Shown here: in pieces, positions 18,777 through 26,814 of the stretch | Layout: every line of letters starts with the position of its first letter | How positions within the stretch are numbered: the first letter of the stretch is position 1 | Assembly: GCA_019746355.1 (NCBI GenBank) | Contig: JAIESC010000068.1 | Coordinates: 62,001 to 126,000 of the forward strand | Direction of reading: 5' to 3' | Source of the DNA: Xanthobacteraceae bacterium | Lineage (GTDB): Bacteria; Pseudomonadota; Alphaproteobacteria; Rhizobiales; Xanthobacteraceae | DNA: 64,000 nt | Program-made: the position numbers and the translations under genes | The notes under the pieces: model-generated | Databases searched by the model: none | What the model was told of the DNA's origin: nothing | What the model saw: only the letters and a program-made list of their open reading frames with translations

Positions 18777-19958
18777 CTATTGCTTCGGCATCCGTGCCTT
18801 GAACGGGTCCTTCATGTTTTCCAGCTTGTCGAACTCGACGTTGACGAGCTGGCCGCTCACCTTCTCGACGCGCCGGATATAGACCGTCTGGACCACGTCG
18901 CGGGTCTCGGGATCGATCGACATCGGGCCGCGCGGGCTTTCCCACGCGAGCCCCTTGGCCGCGGCGATCAGTGCATCGCCGTCGGTGTTGCCGCCCGTCT
19001 TCTTCAGCGCCTCGTAGATGACGTGCATGCCGTCATAGCCGCCGACCGAGAACATGTCGGGATTGCGCTTGAACTCGGCATTGTAGTCGGCAACGAACTT
19101 CCGGTTCTTGGCCGACTGGTGATTGTGATCGTAGTGCAACGCGGTGATGAAGCCCAAGCCCGCATCGCCCATGCCCTTGAGCGCCTCGTCGAAGGTGAGC
19201 TCGCCCTGGCCGAGCACCTTGGTCTTTTTCAGGTCGATGCCGCGCTCGGCCACGGCCTTGCCGATCGCCGCGGGCTGCGGCCCGCCGGGGACCCAGATGT
19301 AGAGCACGTCGGGATTGAGGTCCTTGGCGCGCTGCAGGAACGCGGTGAAGTCCTGGTTCGCCACCGGATAGCGCGCCGAGCCGATGATCTCGCCGCCGGC
19401 CTCCTTGAACGCGCGCTGGAACGCGCCTTCGCCGTCGTGGCCGGGGCTGAAGTCGGAGACCAGCGTATAGGCCTTGCGGGCGCCGCTCTTGTAGGCCCAG
19501 GTGCCGAGCGCCTCGTTGACCTGCGGCACGGTGAAGGACGTGCGCACCATGTAGGGCGACTTGGTGGTGATGATCGAGGTCGCGGCGTTCATGTTGACCA
19601 TGAACTTCTTCGCCTGCGCCGACACATCGGCGGCCGCGAGCGCGTTCGGCGTGAGATCGAAGCCGGCGAGCAGGTCGACCTTGTCGCGGACGATGAGCTC
19701 CTGGGAGAGGCGTTTGGCGACGTCCGGCGCGACGCCACCATTGTCCTTGCGGATGATCTCGATTTTTTTGCCGGCGACCGTGTCGCCGTGCTCCTTCATG
19801 TAGAGCTTGATGCCGTTGTCGATCTGCGCGCCCGGATCGGCGAACTGTCCGGAAAAGGACATGACCACGCCGATCTTGATGGTGCCCTGAGCGTGGACGG
19901 ACGTGGCGGCGAGCAACGCCGCGGTGACGATGGCAAGGCCGGTGATTGCGCGTCGCAT
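18777..19958 (-). CDS. Branched-chain amino acid-type ABC transporter substrate-binding protein (paralogue 1)
   Basis: LivK-type receptor, 393 aa from the ATG at 19958, which has a GGAGGGG ribosome binding site and starts a Sec signal (MRRAITGLAI..., cleavage near VHA-QG). The longer frame from 19979 is rejected because it passes through that site. Mature start IKIGVVMSFSGQFADPG. Very similar along its whole length to the next receptor (20252-21433): shared NAATSIITTKSPY, VPGG.QPAA and SPRGPMSIDPETRDVVQT blocks and the same 393-aa length. Both could serve the single LivHMGF set. Confidence 0.92.
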   Translation of the reverse strand: MRRAITGLAIVTAALLAATSVHAQGTIKIGVVMSFSGQFADPGAQIDNGIKLYMKEHGDTVAGKKIEIIRKDNGGVAPDVAKRLSQELIVRDKVDLLAGFDLTPNALAAADVSAQAKKFMVNMNAATSIITTKSPYMVRTSFTVPQVNEALGTWAYKSGARKAYTLVSDFSPGHDGEGAFQRAFKEAGGEIIGSARYPVANQDFTAFLQRAKDLNPDVLYIWVPGGPQPAAIGKAVAERGIDLKKTKVLGQGELTFDEALKGMGDAGLGFITALHYDHNHQSAKNRKFVADYNAEFKRNPDMFSVGGYDGMHVIYEALKKTGGNTDGDALIAAAKGLAWESPRGPMSIDPETRDVVQTVYIRRVEKVSGQLVNVEFDKLENMKDPFKARMPKQ

Positions 19959-20042
19959 GGTGTTCCCCTCCCGAAACATCGATCTTTGCGTTTATTTGCA
20001 GCTATTTATCCCGCCGGCGCCGCGAACCGCAATGGCAAGAGT

Positions 20043-20155
20043 GTTTCCAATTGGTTTGCACCAACCTATCGATGTCATGGCCGGGCTTGTCCCGGCCATC
20101 CACGCCTTACTTTGCAGCCAAGGCGTGGATGCCCGCGACAAGCGCGGGCATGACG
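20043..20155. repeat. R2 dispersed palindromic element, second copy
   Basis: Three hairpins in a row: ATGGCCGGG/CCCGGCCAT (20077-20085 with 20091-20099), CCACGCCTT/AAGGCGTGG (20100-20108 with 20120-20128) and ATGCCCGCG/CGCGGGCAT (20129-20137 with 20143-20151). Shares its left flank with the copy at 15154. Lies between the two paralogous receptor genes. Confidence 0.75.
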
Positions 20156-20186
20156 GCGGTGAATCCGGCCGCGGACAGCCATAAAG

Positions 20187-20220
20187 GGGACCGGCCTCGG
20201 CGTGCGCCAAAACCGGTCCC
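20187..20220 (-). terminator. Possible terminator of the receptor gene at 20252
   Basis: Stem GGGACCGG / CCGGTCCC (20187-20194 with 20213-20220), 18-base loop. Read on the minus strand it is followed by CTTTAT, a short T-rich tract. Could instead be an attenuating structure between the two receptor genes, lowering or raising expression of the downstream genes. Confidence 0.35.
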
Positions 20221-20251
20221 GATGACATGAGGCCGTGGATAGGCGGGAACC

Positions 20252-21433
20252 TTATTTCGGCATCCGCGCCTTCACCGGATCCTTGACGTTCTCGACCTTG
20301 TCGAACGGCACGTTGGTCGGCTCGCCGCCAACCTTTTCGACCTTGCGGATGTAGATCGTCTGCACCACGTCGCGGGTTTCGGGATCGATCGACATCGGGC
20401 CGCGCGGGCTGTCCCACTTCAGGCCCTTGGCGGCTGCGATCAGCGAGTCGCCGTCGGTCTTGCCGCCGGCTTTCTTCACCGCCTCGTAGATCACGTGCAT
20501 GCCGTCATAGCCGCCGATCGAGAAGAAGTCCGGGTTGCGCTTGTGCATCTCGTTGAACACCTTCACGAACGCGACGTTCTTCGGGTTCTTGTCGGTGTAC
20601 TCGTAGTGCCAGGCGGTGATGATGCCGAGGCTCGCGTCGCCCATGCTCTTCAGCGCCTGCTCGGCGGTGGTCTCGCCGGAGCCGAGGATCCTGGTCTTGT
20701 TCGGGTCGACGCCGCGCTCGGCGAAGGCCTTGCCCAGCGCCGCGGGCTGCGCGCCGCCCGGCACGAAGATCATGATCGATTCCGGGTTGAGGTCCTTGGC
20801 GCGCTGGATGAACGCGGAGAAGTCCGGGTTCGCCACGGGGAAGCGCACCGAGCCGGTGATCTCGCCGCCGCCTTCCTTGAACGCGCGGTGGAAGCCCGCC
20901 TCGAAATCGTGGCCCGGACCGTAGTCCGTCACCATGCTGTAGGACTTTTTGATGCCGGCCTTCTTGGCCGCCCAGGTGCCGAAGGTTTCGGCCACCTGCG
21001 GCAGCGTCACCGAGGAGCGCACCGAGTAGGGCGACTTGGTGGTGATGATCGAGGTCGCCGCGTTCATGATCACCATGAACTTCTTCGCTTCGGCCGACAC
21101 GTCGGAGGCCGCGAGCGCGTTCGGCGTCAGCACGAAGCCGGCGAGAATGTCGACCTTGTCGCGGACCACCAGCTCCTGCGCCAGGCGCTTGGCGACATCC
21201 GGCGCCATGCCGCCGGAGTCCTTGACGATCAGCTCGATCTTCTTGCCGCCGACGGTGTCGCCGAACTGCTTCATGTAGGTCTGGACGCCGTTCCGCATCT
21301 GGATGCCGGCGTCGGCGAACTGGCCGGACAGCGTCATGATCAGGCCGACCTTGATCGTGTCCTGCGCCGCGGCCTGCGTCATGGTGAAGGCAAGCGCGGT
21401 GGCGCTCAGAAGTCCGACAAGCGATTTGCGCAT
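20252..21433 (-). CDS. Branched-chain amino acid-type ABC transporter substrate-binding protein (paralogue 2)
   Basis: LivK-type receptor, 393 aa, with Sec signal (MRKSLVGLLSATALAFTMTQ, cleavage near AAA-QD). Mature start IKVGLIMTLSGQFADAG. A whole-length paralogue of the receptor at 18777, probably from local duplication; the two are now separated by an R2 repeat. Ribosome binding site GGGAGGAA is directly after a 9-bp hairpin in the leader (21444-21479), so translation may be modulated. The ligand is unknown. Confidence 0.92.
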   Translation of the reverse strand: MRKSLVGLLSATALAFTMTQAAAQDTIKVGLIMTLSGQFADAGIQMRNGVQTYMKQFGDTVGGKKIELIVKDSGGMAPDVAKRLAQELVVRDKVDILAGFVLTPNALAASDVSAEAKKFMVIMNAATSIITTKSPYSVRSSVTLPQVAETFGTWAAKKAGIKKSYSMVTDYGPGHDFEAGFHRAFKEGGGEITGSVRFPVANPDFSAFIQRAKDLNPESIMIFVPGGAQPAALGKAFAERGVDPNKTRILGSGETTAEQALKSMGDASLGIITAWHYEYTDKNPKNVAFVKVFNEMHKRNPDFFSIGGYDGMHVIYEAVKKAGGKTDGDSLIAAAKGLKWDSPRGPMSIDPETRDVVQTIYIRKVEKVGGEPTNVPFDKVENVKDPVKARMPK

Positions 21434-21443
21434 TCAATTCCTC

Positions 21444-21479
21444 CCGTTGGAAGGCCGATTTGGCCATTTTTTCCAACGG
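21444..21479 (-). promoter_or_regulatory. 5' leader hairpin abutting the ribosome binding site
   Basis: Perfect 9-bp arms CCGTTGGAA (21444-21452) and TTCCAACGG (21471-21479), with an inner GGCC/GGCC stem in the 18-base loop. In the minus-strand message the hairpin ends exactly where the GGGAGG Shine-Dalgarno begins, about 8 bases before the ATG at 21433. Could control ribosome access or mark a processing site. Confidence 0.5.
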
Positions 21480-21573
21480 TAAGGCTTGCCTGATCGGAGG
21501 TCAATTTGCCGCGGTGCCGCGTCTCTGGACTGAGCCGGTGGGCCCCCGCCCGCCGTTCAACTGGACGTGATGG

Positions 21574-22530
21574 TCAGTCGAGCTTGATGTTCAGCTTCCT
21601 GATCAGCGGCGTCCATTCCACGCCGGTCTTGCGCATGACCGCCACCATGTCCTCGGACGAGGTCGGGGTGGGGTCGTAGCCGATGTTGATGAAGCGCTGC
21701 TTGAGCGCCGGATCGCCGACGATCTTGCGGATCTCGGATGAAAGCAGCGCGACCGTGTCCGTCGGCGTCTTGGCCGGCACATAAAGCATGAAGTGCACGC
21801 CGGCATCGAGGCCGGGCATGCCCTGCTCGGTGGTGGTCCTCACGTCGGGCACCAGCTCGGAGCGCTTCTCGGCGACCACCGCCAGCGCCTTGAGCTTGCC
21901 CTCCTTGACCAGCGGCAGCACCGATCCCGCGGCGAAGCTGCCGAGGTCGATGCGGCCGGCGATCAGGTCGGTCACCGCCTGGGCGCCGCCGCGATAGGCG
22001 ACGTGGACGAACCTGCCGCCGCTTCGCGCGGCGATTTCCTCGACCGCGAGGTGCTGCAGCAGGCCGTAGCCCGCGGTGCTGAAGTTGATCCCGTCCGGCT
22101 TGCTCTTGCTCCAATCGATCAGCCCCTTGAGGTCGCCGGGCGGATTGGCGCTCGCGGTCACCAGCAAGGTCGGCGTGATGCCGATGCCGCCGATCGGCGT
22201 GAGATCGGCGATCGGATCGTAGCCGAGCCTGGAAAAGCTCGCCGTGAAGGTGGCGATGACCGCGGCGTTGTTGAGAAGCGTGCAGCCGTCGGCCGGCGCG
22301 TTGACCACCGCGAGCGTGCCGACATTGCCGGTGGCGCCGGCGCGGTTCTCGACGATCACCGGCTTCTTCAGCGCGGCTTCAAGACGCTCGGCGATCAGGC
22401 GCGAGGAGACATCCGTCGCGCCGCCCGCCGGGTAGGGCGTGATCAGCCGGATCTGTTGGCAGTTCAATTCAGCCGCGAGCGCGCTTGTCGCGCCGAGCGC
22501 GAGCGCGAACGCCGTCACCACGAGACGCAT
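21574..22530 (-). CDS. Bug-family (TctC-like) tripartite tricarboxylate receptor protein
   Basis: Periplasmic receptor, 318 aa, with Sec signal (MRLVVTAFALALGATSALA). Family motifs: RLITPYPAGGATDVSSRLIAE at the N-terminus, VVENRAGATGNVG, and VPYRG-like VAYRGGAQAVTDL near residue 200. Bug proteins bind carboxylates such as citrate, nicotinate, terephthalate or protocatechuate. No TctA/TctB membrane genes are near, so it is an orphan receptor. Sits between the LLM gene and the two Liv receptors on the same strand. Confidence 0.92.
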   Translation of the reverse strand: MRLVVTAFALALGATSALAAELNCQQIRLITPYPAGGATDVSSRLIAERLEAALKKPVIVENRAGATGNVGTLAVVNAPADGCTLLNNAAVIATFTASFSRLGYDPIADLTPIGGIGITPTLLVTASANPPGDLKGLIDWSKSKPDGINFSTAGYGLLQHLAVEEIAARSGGRFVHVAYRGGAQAVTDLIAGRIDLGSFAAGSVLPLVKEGKLKALAVVAEKRSELVPDVRTTTEQGMPGLDAGVHFMLYVPAKTPTDTVALLSSEIRKIVGDPALKQRFINIGYDPTPTSSEDMVAVMRKTGVEWTPLIRKLNIKLD

Positions 22531-22573
22531 TGCTTTCTCCGTATCTCTTCTTTTTGTCGCTGGTCTTGTCTGT

Positions 22574-23716
22574 TCAGTTCTTCAGATGCGGCATCACCTC
22601 GGACGCGAACATCTCCATGTTCCGCCTGGTCAGCTCGTCCGACAGCGTGCCGAACTGCAGCATGGTGATGAGCTTGCCCGCGCCGGTCTCGTCGCGCAGC
22701 TTGGCCAGCTGGTCGCGCACCGTCTGCGGGCTGCCGACGATCACCGTGCCGTTCTCCGCAAGCTCGTCGAAGGTCAGCCGCTTCTGCGCGCCGAGCGCCT
22801 TGCGCATCCGCATGGTGTTCTTCATCGACGGCAGCGACATGTAGCCCGGCGGCAGCAGCATCTGGAACGGCACCGCAAGGAAGTCGTTGAACAGCGTCTC
22901 GACGCCTTCCTTCGCCTCCTTGCGGGCGCGCTCGTCGGTGTCGGCGACGTAAACCGGCGAAGCCCAGCCGAGCTGGCTCGGCAAGGCCTCGTAGCCGTAT
23001 TGCTTGGCCTGCTCGCGATAGACGTTGAGATAGCGCGCCACGAGCTCGCGGCTCGAGAACGTCACCAGGAACGGATACTTGCGCTCCGGCGCGGCCGCCC
23101 ATTTGACCGTCTCGGACGAGCCCATCGACGGGATCCAGATCTCCGGATGCGGGCTCTGATAGGGGCGGGGCCACAGGTTGACGTAGCGCAGATTAAAGTG
23201 CTCGCCCTCGAAGCTGAACGGCCCGGGCCTGGTCCATGCCTGCACGATCAGGTCGTGCGCTTCCTGGTATCGCTCGTGCGACCAGTACGGATTGATGCCG
23301 GTTGCGTGATACTCGTTGCCGATGCCGCGGACGAAGCCGGTGATGATCCGGCCGCGCGACAGGTTGTCGAGCATCGCGAACTCTTCGGCGATGTTGACCG
23401 GGTTGTTCACCAGCGGCAGCGCGCGGCCGATGATCGCGATCTTCGCCTTGGTGGTGCGGGCGATCAGGTTGCTGGCAATGAGGTTGGGCGCCGGCATCAT
23501 GCCGTAGGCGGTCTGGTGGTGCTCGTTGACCGCGATCACGTCGAAGCCGAGCTTTTCGGCATAGACGAGCTGATTAATGTAGGATTCGTATTCGTCGGCG
23601 CCCTTCTTCGGATCGTACAGATTGTTGGGCAGCACCACCCAGGCGGCGCGATGCTTGTGGCGCTCGACCATGTCGAGCGGGCGGTACGGCATCAGATGGA
23701 AGAATGTGAACTGCAT
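22574..23716 (-). CDS. LLM-class flavin-dependent oxidoreductase (luciferase-like)
   Basis: TIM-barrel flavin monooxygenase family, 380 aa. Features: FHLMPYRPLDM at the start, DVIAVNEHHQTAYGMMPAPNL (the EHH motif near residue 65 is typical of the luciferase-like group), GRALPLVNNPVNIAEEFAMLDNLSRGRII and VGSPQTVRDQLAKL near the end. Usually acts with reduced FMN supplied by a separate reductase; none is adjacent. The ATG at 23716 overlaps the stop of the hydrolase by one base (TGATG), so the two are translationally coupled. Confidence 0.9.
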   Translation of the reverse strand: MQFTFFHLMPYRPLDMVERHKHRAAWVVLPNNLYDPKKGADEYESYINQLVYAEKLGFDVIAVNEHHQTAYGMMPAPNLIASNLIARTTKAKIAIIGRALPLVNNPVNIAEEFAMLDNLSRGRIITGFVRGIGNEYHATGINPYWSHERYQEAHDLIVQAWTRPGPFSFEGEHFNLRYVNLWPRPYQSPHPEIWIPSMGSSETVKWAAAPERKYPFLVTFSSRELVARYLNVYREQAKQYGYEALPSQLGWASPVYVADTDERARKEAKEGVETLFNDFLAVPFQMLLPPGYMSLPSMKNTMRMRKALGAQKRLTFDELAENGTVIVGSPQTVRDQLAKLRDETGAGKLITMLQFGTLSDELTRRNMEMFASEVMPHLKN

Positions 23717-24495
23717 CAGCGTGTCCCCGCATACAGGCGGCTGATCTCCTTGGCGGTGATCTCCGGCTTCTCGACCGCCGGCACGTGGCCGCATTCGGGT
23801 ATGACCTCGACGCGGCTGCCGGGGATTTTCTCGCCCCAGCGCGCCGCGTAGGCGCTCGGGAACAGCTTGTCCTCCTTGCCCCAGACGATCAGCGTCGGCA
23901 CCGCGATGCGGTGCAGCCAGCGCTCGAGCGAGGGATTGTACCAGCGCGGCTCCCAGCCGAATTTCGTGGCGGCGAAGCGGTTGGTCAGCATGATGTCGGC
24001 CTGCTCGTCGGTGAGCTGCATCGACAGGATCTGGTCGGGTATCTTCTGGTTGAAATAGAGATTGCGGACCGATTCCTCGGCGTCCCAGATGAAGTTGTCG
24101 CCGGCCGGCATGCCCTTGATACGGATGCCCGCAGGACCCAGCAGCGACAGCGATTTCAGCCGCGTGCAGTTGCGCACGGCGACCTCGGCCGCGGCCCAGC
24201 CGCCGAGCGACTGGCCGACCAGGTGCACCGGATGCGCGCTCAGCTCCTCGATGAAATCGAGGTAGTACATCGCGAGATCGCCGATGTTGCGCATCCAGGG
24301 CGGGTTGTCCGAGGTGCCGAACCCCGGATGCTCGGGCACGAACACCTCGAAGTTCTTGGACAGAAGGTCGAATACCGGCAGCCACACCGGAAGGCCGTTT
24401 GCGCCGTGCAGGAACAGAAGCGGCGGTCCCGATCCGCCGCGCAGCATCCGCACGTTGACGTCGCGGACCTTGTGTTTCGTTTCCGTCCCCGGCAT
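23716..24495 (-). CDS. Alpha/beta-fold hydrolase
   Basis: 259 aa, no signal peptide. HGANG oxyanion region near 30, nucleophile Ser96 in GQSLGG, acid Asp209 in WGKEDKLFP and His237 in ECGHVP complete the catalytic triad. The overall pattern resembles meta-cleavage-product hydrolases of the MhpC/BphD group, which would fit breakdown of a ring-opened aromatic, but this is an inference. First gene of a nine-gene minus-strand run; promoter elements at 24528-24555 lie directly upstream. Confidence 0.9.
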   Translation of the reverse strand: MPGTETKHKVRDVNVRMLRGGSGPPLLFLHGANGLPVWLPVFDLLSKNFEVFVPEHPGFGTSDNPPWMRNIGDLAMYYLDFIEELSAHPVHLVGQSLGGWAAAEVAVRNCTRLKSLSLLGPAGIRIKGMPAGDNFIWDAEESVRNLYFNQKIPDQILSMQLTDEQADIMLTNRFAATKFGWEPRWYNPSLERWLHRIAVPTLIVWGKEDKLFPSAYAARWGEKIPGSRVEVIPECGHVPAVEKPEITAKEISRLYAGTR

Positions 24496-24527
24496 GGCAT
24501 TGTTCTCCGCACAATCGTGGGCAGCAA

Positions 24528-24555
24528 TCTATAGAGGCCCGTGCAAGCGTTGCAA
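24528..24555 (-). promoter_or_regulatory. Predicted sigma-70-type promoter for the hydrolase/LLM/receptor operon
   Basis: Read on the minus strand: -35 TTGCAA (24555-24550), 16-base spacer, -10 TATAGA (24533-24528). A CGGAGAA ribosome binding site follows just before the ATG at 24495. The -35 box overlaps the first possible ATG of the divergent UbiD gene, which favours the internal UbiD start at 24573. Confidence 0.5.
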
Positions 24556-24572
24556 TGCAGGACGACAGACCG

Positions 24573-26111
24573 ATGGCCGCAGCCGACACCGAACGCTTCC
24601 GCCTCCGCCGCTTCGTCGAGCGGCTGGTGCAGCTTGGCGAGTGCGAGATCCATGACAAGCCGATCGACCTCGTCGATGTGGCGGCGGTGCTCGACGGCAA
24701 CACCAAGGCGACGTGGTTCAAGGCGGTCGGACCGGAGAGAGCCGAGCTGATCGGCAACGTGATGGGATCGCGGAAACGGCTGGCTTTGGCGCTCAATACC
24801 GATGAAGCGGGGCTTCTGCCGGAGATCACCAGGCGGCTTGCGAGCCCGCACAAGCCGATCAAGGTCGCGGCTGCCGACGCGCCGGTGCAGCAGGTGGTGA
24901 AGAAGGCCGAGGAGGCCGACCTCTGCGCGCTGCCGGTACACTTGCAGCACGGTGAGGACGGCGCGCCCTACATCTCCGCCGGTCTCGACGTCATGCAATT
25001 CCGCGATAGCGGGCATACCAATATCGGCTGCCGGCGGATCATGCTGCGCGGGCCGCGCACCGCGGGCATCGACATGATCGCGCCGAGCGACGCGCGCGCG
25101 ATCTATCTCGAAGGCGTGGCGAAGGGCGAGAAGACGCCGGTGGCGTATGTCGTCGGCTCCACGCCGTGCGACTTCATGGCGGCGGTCTGCATGAATCCGC
25201 CGATGGACGAGCTCGAGGTGCTGGGTGCGTTGCGCGGTGCGCCGGTTCCGGTCGTCAAATGCGTCACCAACGACATCTTCGTGCCGGCCGACGCCGAATA
25301 CGTGCTCGAAGGCTATCTCGACAGCAAGGGCCACGTCGAGCCGGAAGGGCCGTACGGCGAATATGTCGGCTATTACGGCGTGGTGAAGCGCAATCCGGTG
25401 TTCCATCTCACCGCGATCACGCACAGGAAGGACGCGCTGTTCCAGACCGTCACCATCGGCGGCAAGCATCTCGGCCGCACCGACACCGCGCAGCTCACCA
25501 CGGTGAAGACCGAGTCCGCGGCCTGGGCGGGCCTCGTCACCGCGGTGCGCGAGCCGGTGGCCTGCTTTGCCACGCCGTCGAGCGGCGGCATGTACAACGT
25601 CCGCGTCTCGATCCGCCAGCGCGTGCCGGGCGAGGCGCGCAACGCCATCGCCGCGGTGTTCGGCAGCATGGCCGAGGCCAAGCAGGTGTTCGTGTTCGAC
25701 GACGACATCGACGTGTTCTCCGACGAGCAGTGCGACTGGGCGCTGGCGACGCGCTATCAGGGCGACCGCGACACGCTGCAGGGCTCGGGCTTCCGCGTGG
25801 TGCCGCTCGATCCGTCGCTCGGCGGCCAGCGCGTCGGCGCCAAGATCGGCTTCGACTGCACCATCCCGTTCGGCAAGCGGCAGTCGCTGGAGTGGGGCGT
25901 GCCGATGGCGCCGGTGATGCCGAAGGCGAACGGCGGCGGCGGGAAGTCGGTGGCGGATACGCTCGCGGCCGGGCCGGCGAGCTTCCTCGAACTGATGGTC
26001 GCGGCGGGCTCCCGCGACGGCCGCGAGATCGTGCGCGAGCTGGATGTGCTGTACGCGGCCGACAGGCTCACGCGCAACGAGACCGGCCGTTATGTGTTGA
26101 AGGGCCTCTAG
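24573..26111 (+). CDS. UbiD-family decarboxylase
   Basis: Prenylated-FMN-dependent (de)carboxylase family, 512 aa from the ATG at 24573 (AGGAC ribosome binding site); an ATG at 24555 would add six residues. The hallmark segment EPEGPYGEYVGYY (about residues 256-268) holds the conserved glutamates E258 and E263 that line the active site in UbiD/Fdc. Other family blocks: PVHLQHGEDGAPYISAGL, TIGGKHLGRTD, IRQRVPGEARNAI. Likely removes CO2 from an aromatic or unsaturated acid. Needs prFMN made by UbiX, which is not in this window. Diverges from the hydrolase/LLM operon; followed after 36 bases by an isochorismatase-fold gene. Confidence 0.92.
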   Translation: MAAADTERFRLRRFVERLVQLGECEIHDKPIDLVDVAAVLDGNTKATWFKAVGPERAELIGNVMGSRKRLALALNTDEAGLLPEITRRLASPHKPIKVAAADAPVQQVVKKAEEADLCALPVHLQHGEDGAPYISAGLDVMQFRDSGHTNIGCRRIMLRGPRTAGIDMIAPSDARAIYLEGVAKGEKTPVAYVVGSTPCDFMAAVCMNPPMDELEVLGALRGAPVPVVKCVTNDIFVPADAEYVLEGYLDSKGHVEPEGPYGEYVGYYGVVKRNPVFHLTAITHRKDALFQTVTIGGKHLGRTDTAQLTTVKTESAAWAGLVTAVREPVACFATPSSGGMYNVRVSIRQRVPGEARNAIAAVFGSMAEAKQVFVFDDDIDVFSDEQCDWALATRYQGDRDTLQGSGFRVVPLDPSLGGQRVGAKIGFDCTIPFGKRQSLEWGVPMAPVMPKANGGGGKSVADTLAAGPASFLELMVAAGSRDGREIVRELDVLYAADRLTRNETGRYVLKGL

Positions 26112-26147
26112 GCGCGGACTCATTGAAACGCAGGTGGGCGGTTTCCC

Positions 26148-26726
26148 ATGAGCAAGTCCCTGCTGACACTCCAGATGCCGTCACCACCGGACCCGGTGCC
26201 TGTGGTCCTCGACCCCGCGACGACGGCACTGCTCATATTCGACGTCATCGATCACATCTGCGCGCGTCAACCGGAAACCAAAAGACAAATGGTGCCGGCG
26301 ATCGCGTCACTGCTGGCGCGGGCGCGGAAGGCCGGCGTCACCGTCGCGTACGGGACTCGAGCGGCCAATATGTCGACGTGGCTGCCGGAGGTTGCTCCCG
26401 CGTCCGGCGACATCAAGATTGAAAATCATGGTCAGGACAGATTTTACAACACCGATCTCGACAAGGCGCTGAAGGCCAAGGGGATTGCGACGCTCATTCT
26501 GACCGGCTGGAAGGTGAGCGGCTCGGTGACCTATACGTCGGTCGGCGCGACGCTGCGCGGCTATACCGTCGTTGTTCCGATCGACGCGACCTTGGACGCG
26601 ACGGAGTACGAAATCGTCATCGGGAAGCACCAAATCCTCAATCAGAACAGTTCGAATGCGGTGAACGAGCCTTTGAAGCCCCAAGCCTCGACCCTCAGCC
26701 GCACGGATTTGATCACCTTCAAATAG
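26148..26726 (+). CDS. Isochorismatase-fold protein lacking the usual catalytic Cys and Lys
   Basis: 192 aa. Rossmann-like fold with TALLIFDVID near residues 26-35, so the conserved Asp (D32) is present. The position of the nucleophilic Cys in cysteine hydrolases of this family reads GWKVSGSVTYTS (Ser126), and I find no Lys in the segment before RFYNTDLDKAL where one is expected. True isochorismatases also lack the Cys, so this may be a non-cysteine hydrolase, or a catalytically changed protein. The C-terminal region after residue 150 is unusually polar. Likely in an operon with the UbiD gene (36-base gap, AGGTGGG ribosome binding site). Confidence 0.75.
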   Translation: MSKSLLTLQMPSPPDPVPVVLDPATTALLIFDVIDHICARQPETKRQMVPAIASLLARARKAGVTVAYGTRAANMSTWLPEVAPASGDIKIENHGQDRFYNTDLDKALKAKGIATLILTGWKVSGSVTYTSVGATLRGYTVVVPIDATLDATEYEIVIGKHQILNQNSSNAVNEPLKPQASTLSRTDLITFK

Positions 26727-26814
26727 CGGATGGCTTCAGGTCGCGCGGAAATCCCGGCAAGTTTGTCGCATGGGATTCAAACTTTCTTTGATTCTGGCGC
26801 GCTAGCGTTGCGCC

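Noticed and set aside
18729..20153. Long plus-strand frame opposite the Liv receptor at 18777
   Set aside because: Antisense shadow; the minus-strand receptor has signal peptide, ribosome binding site and family motifs.
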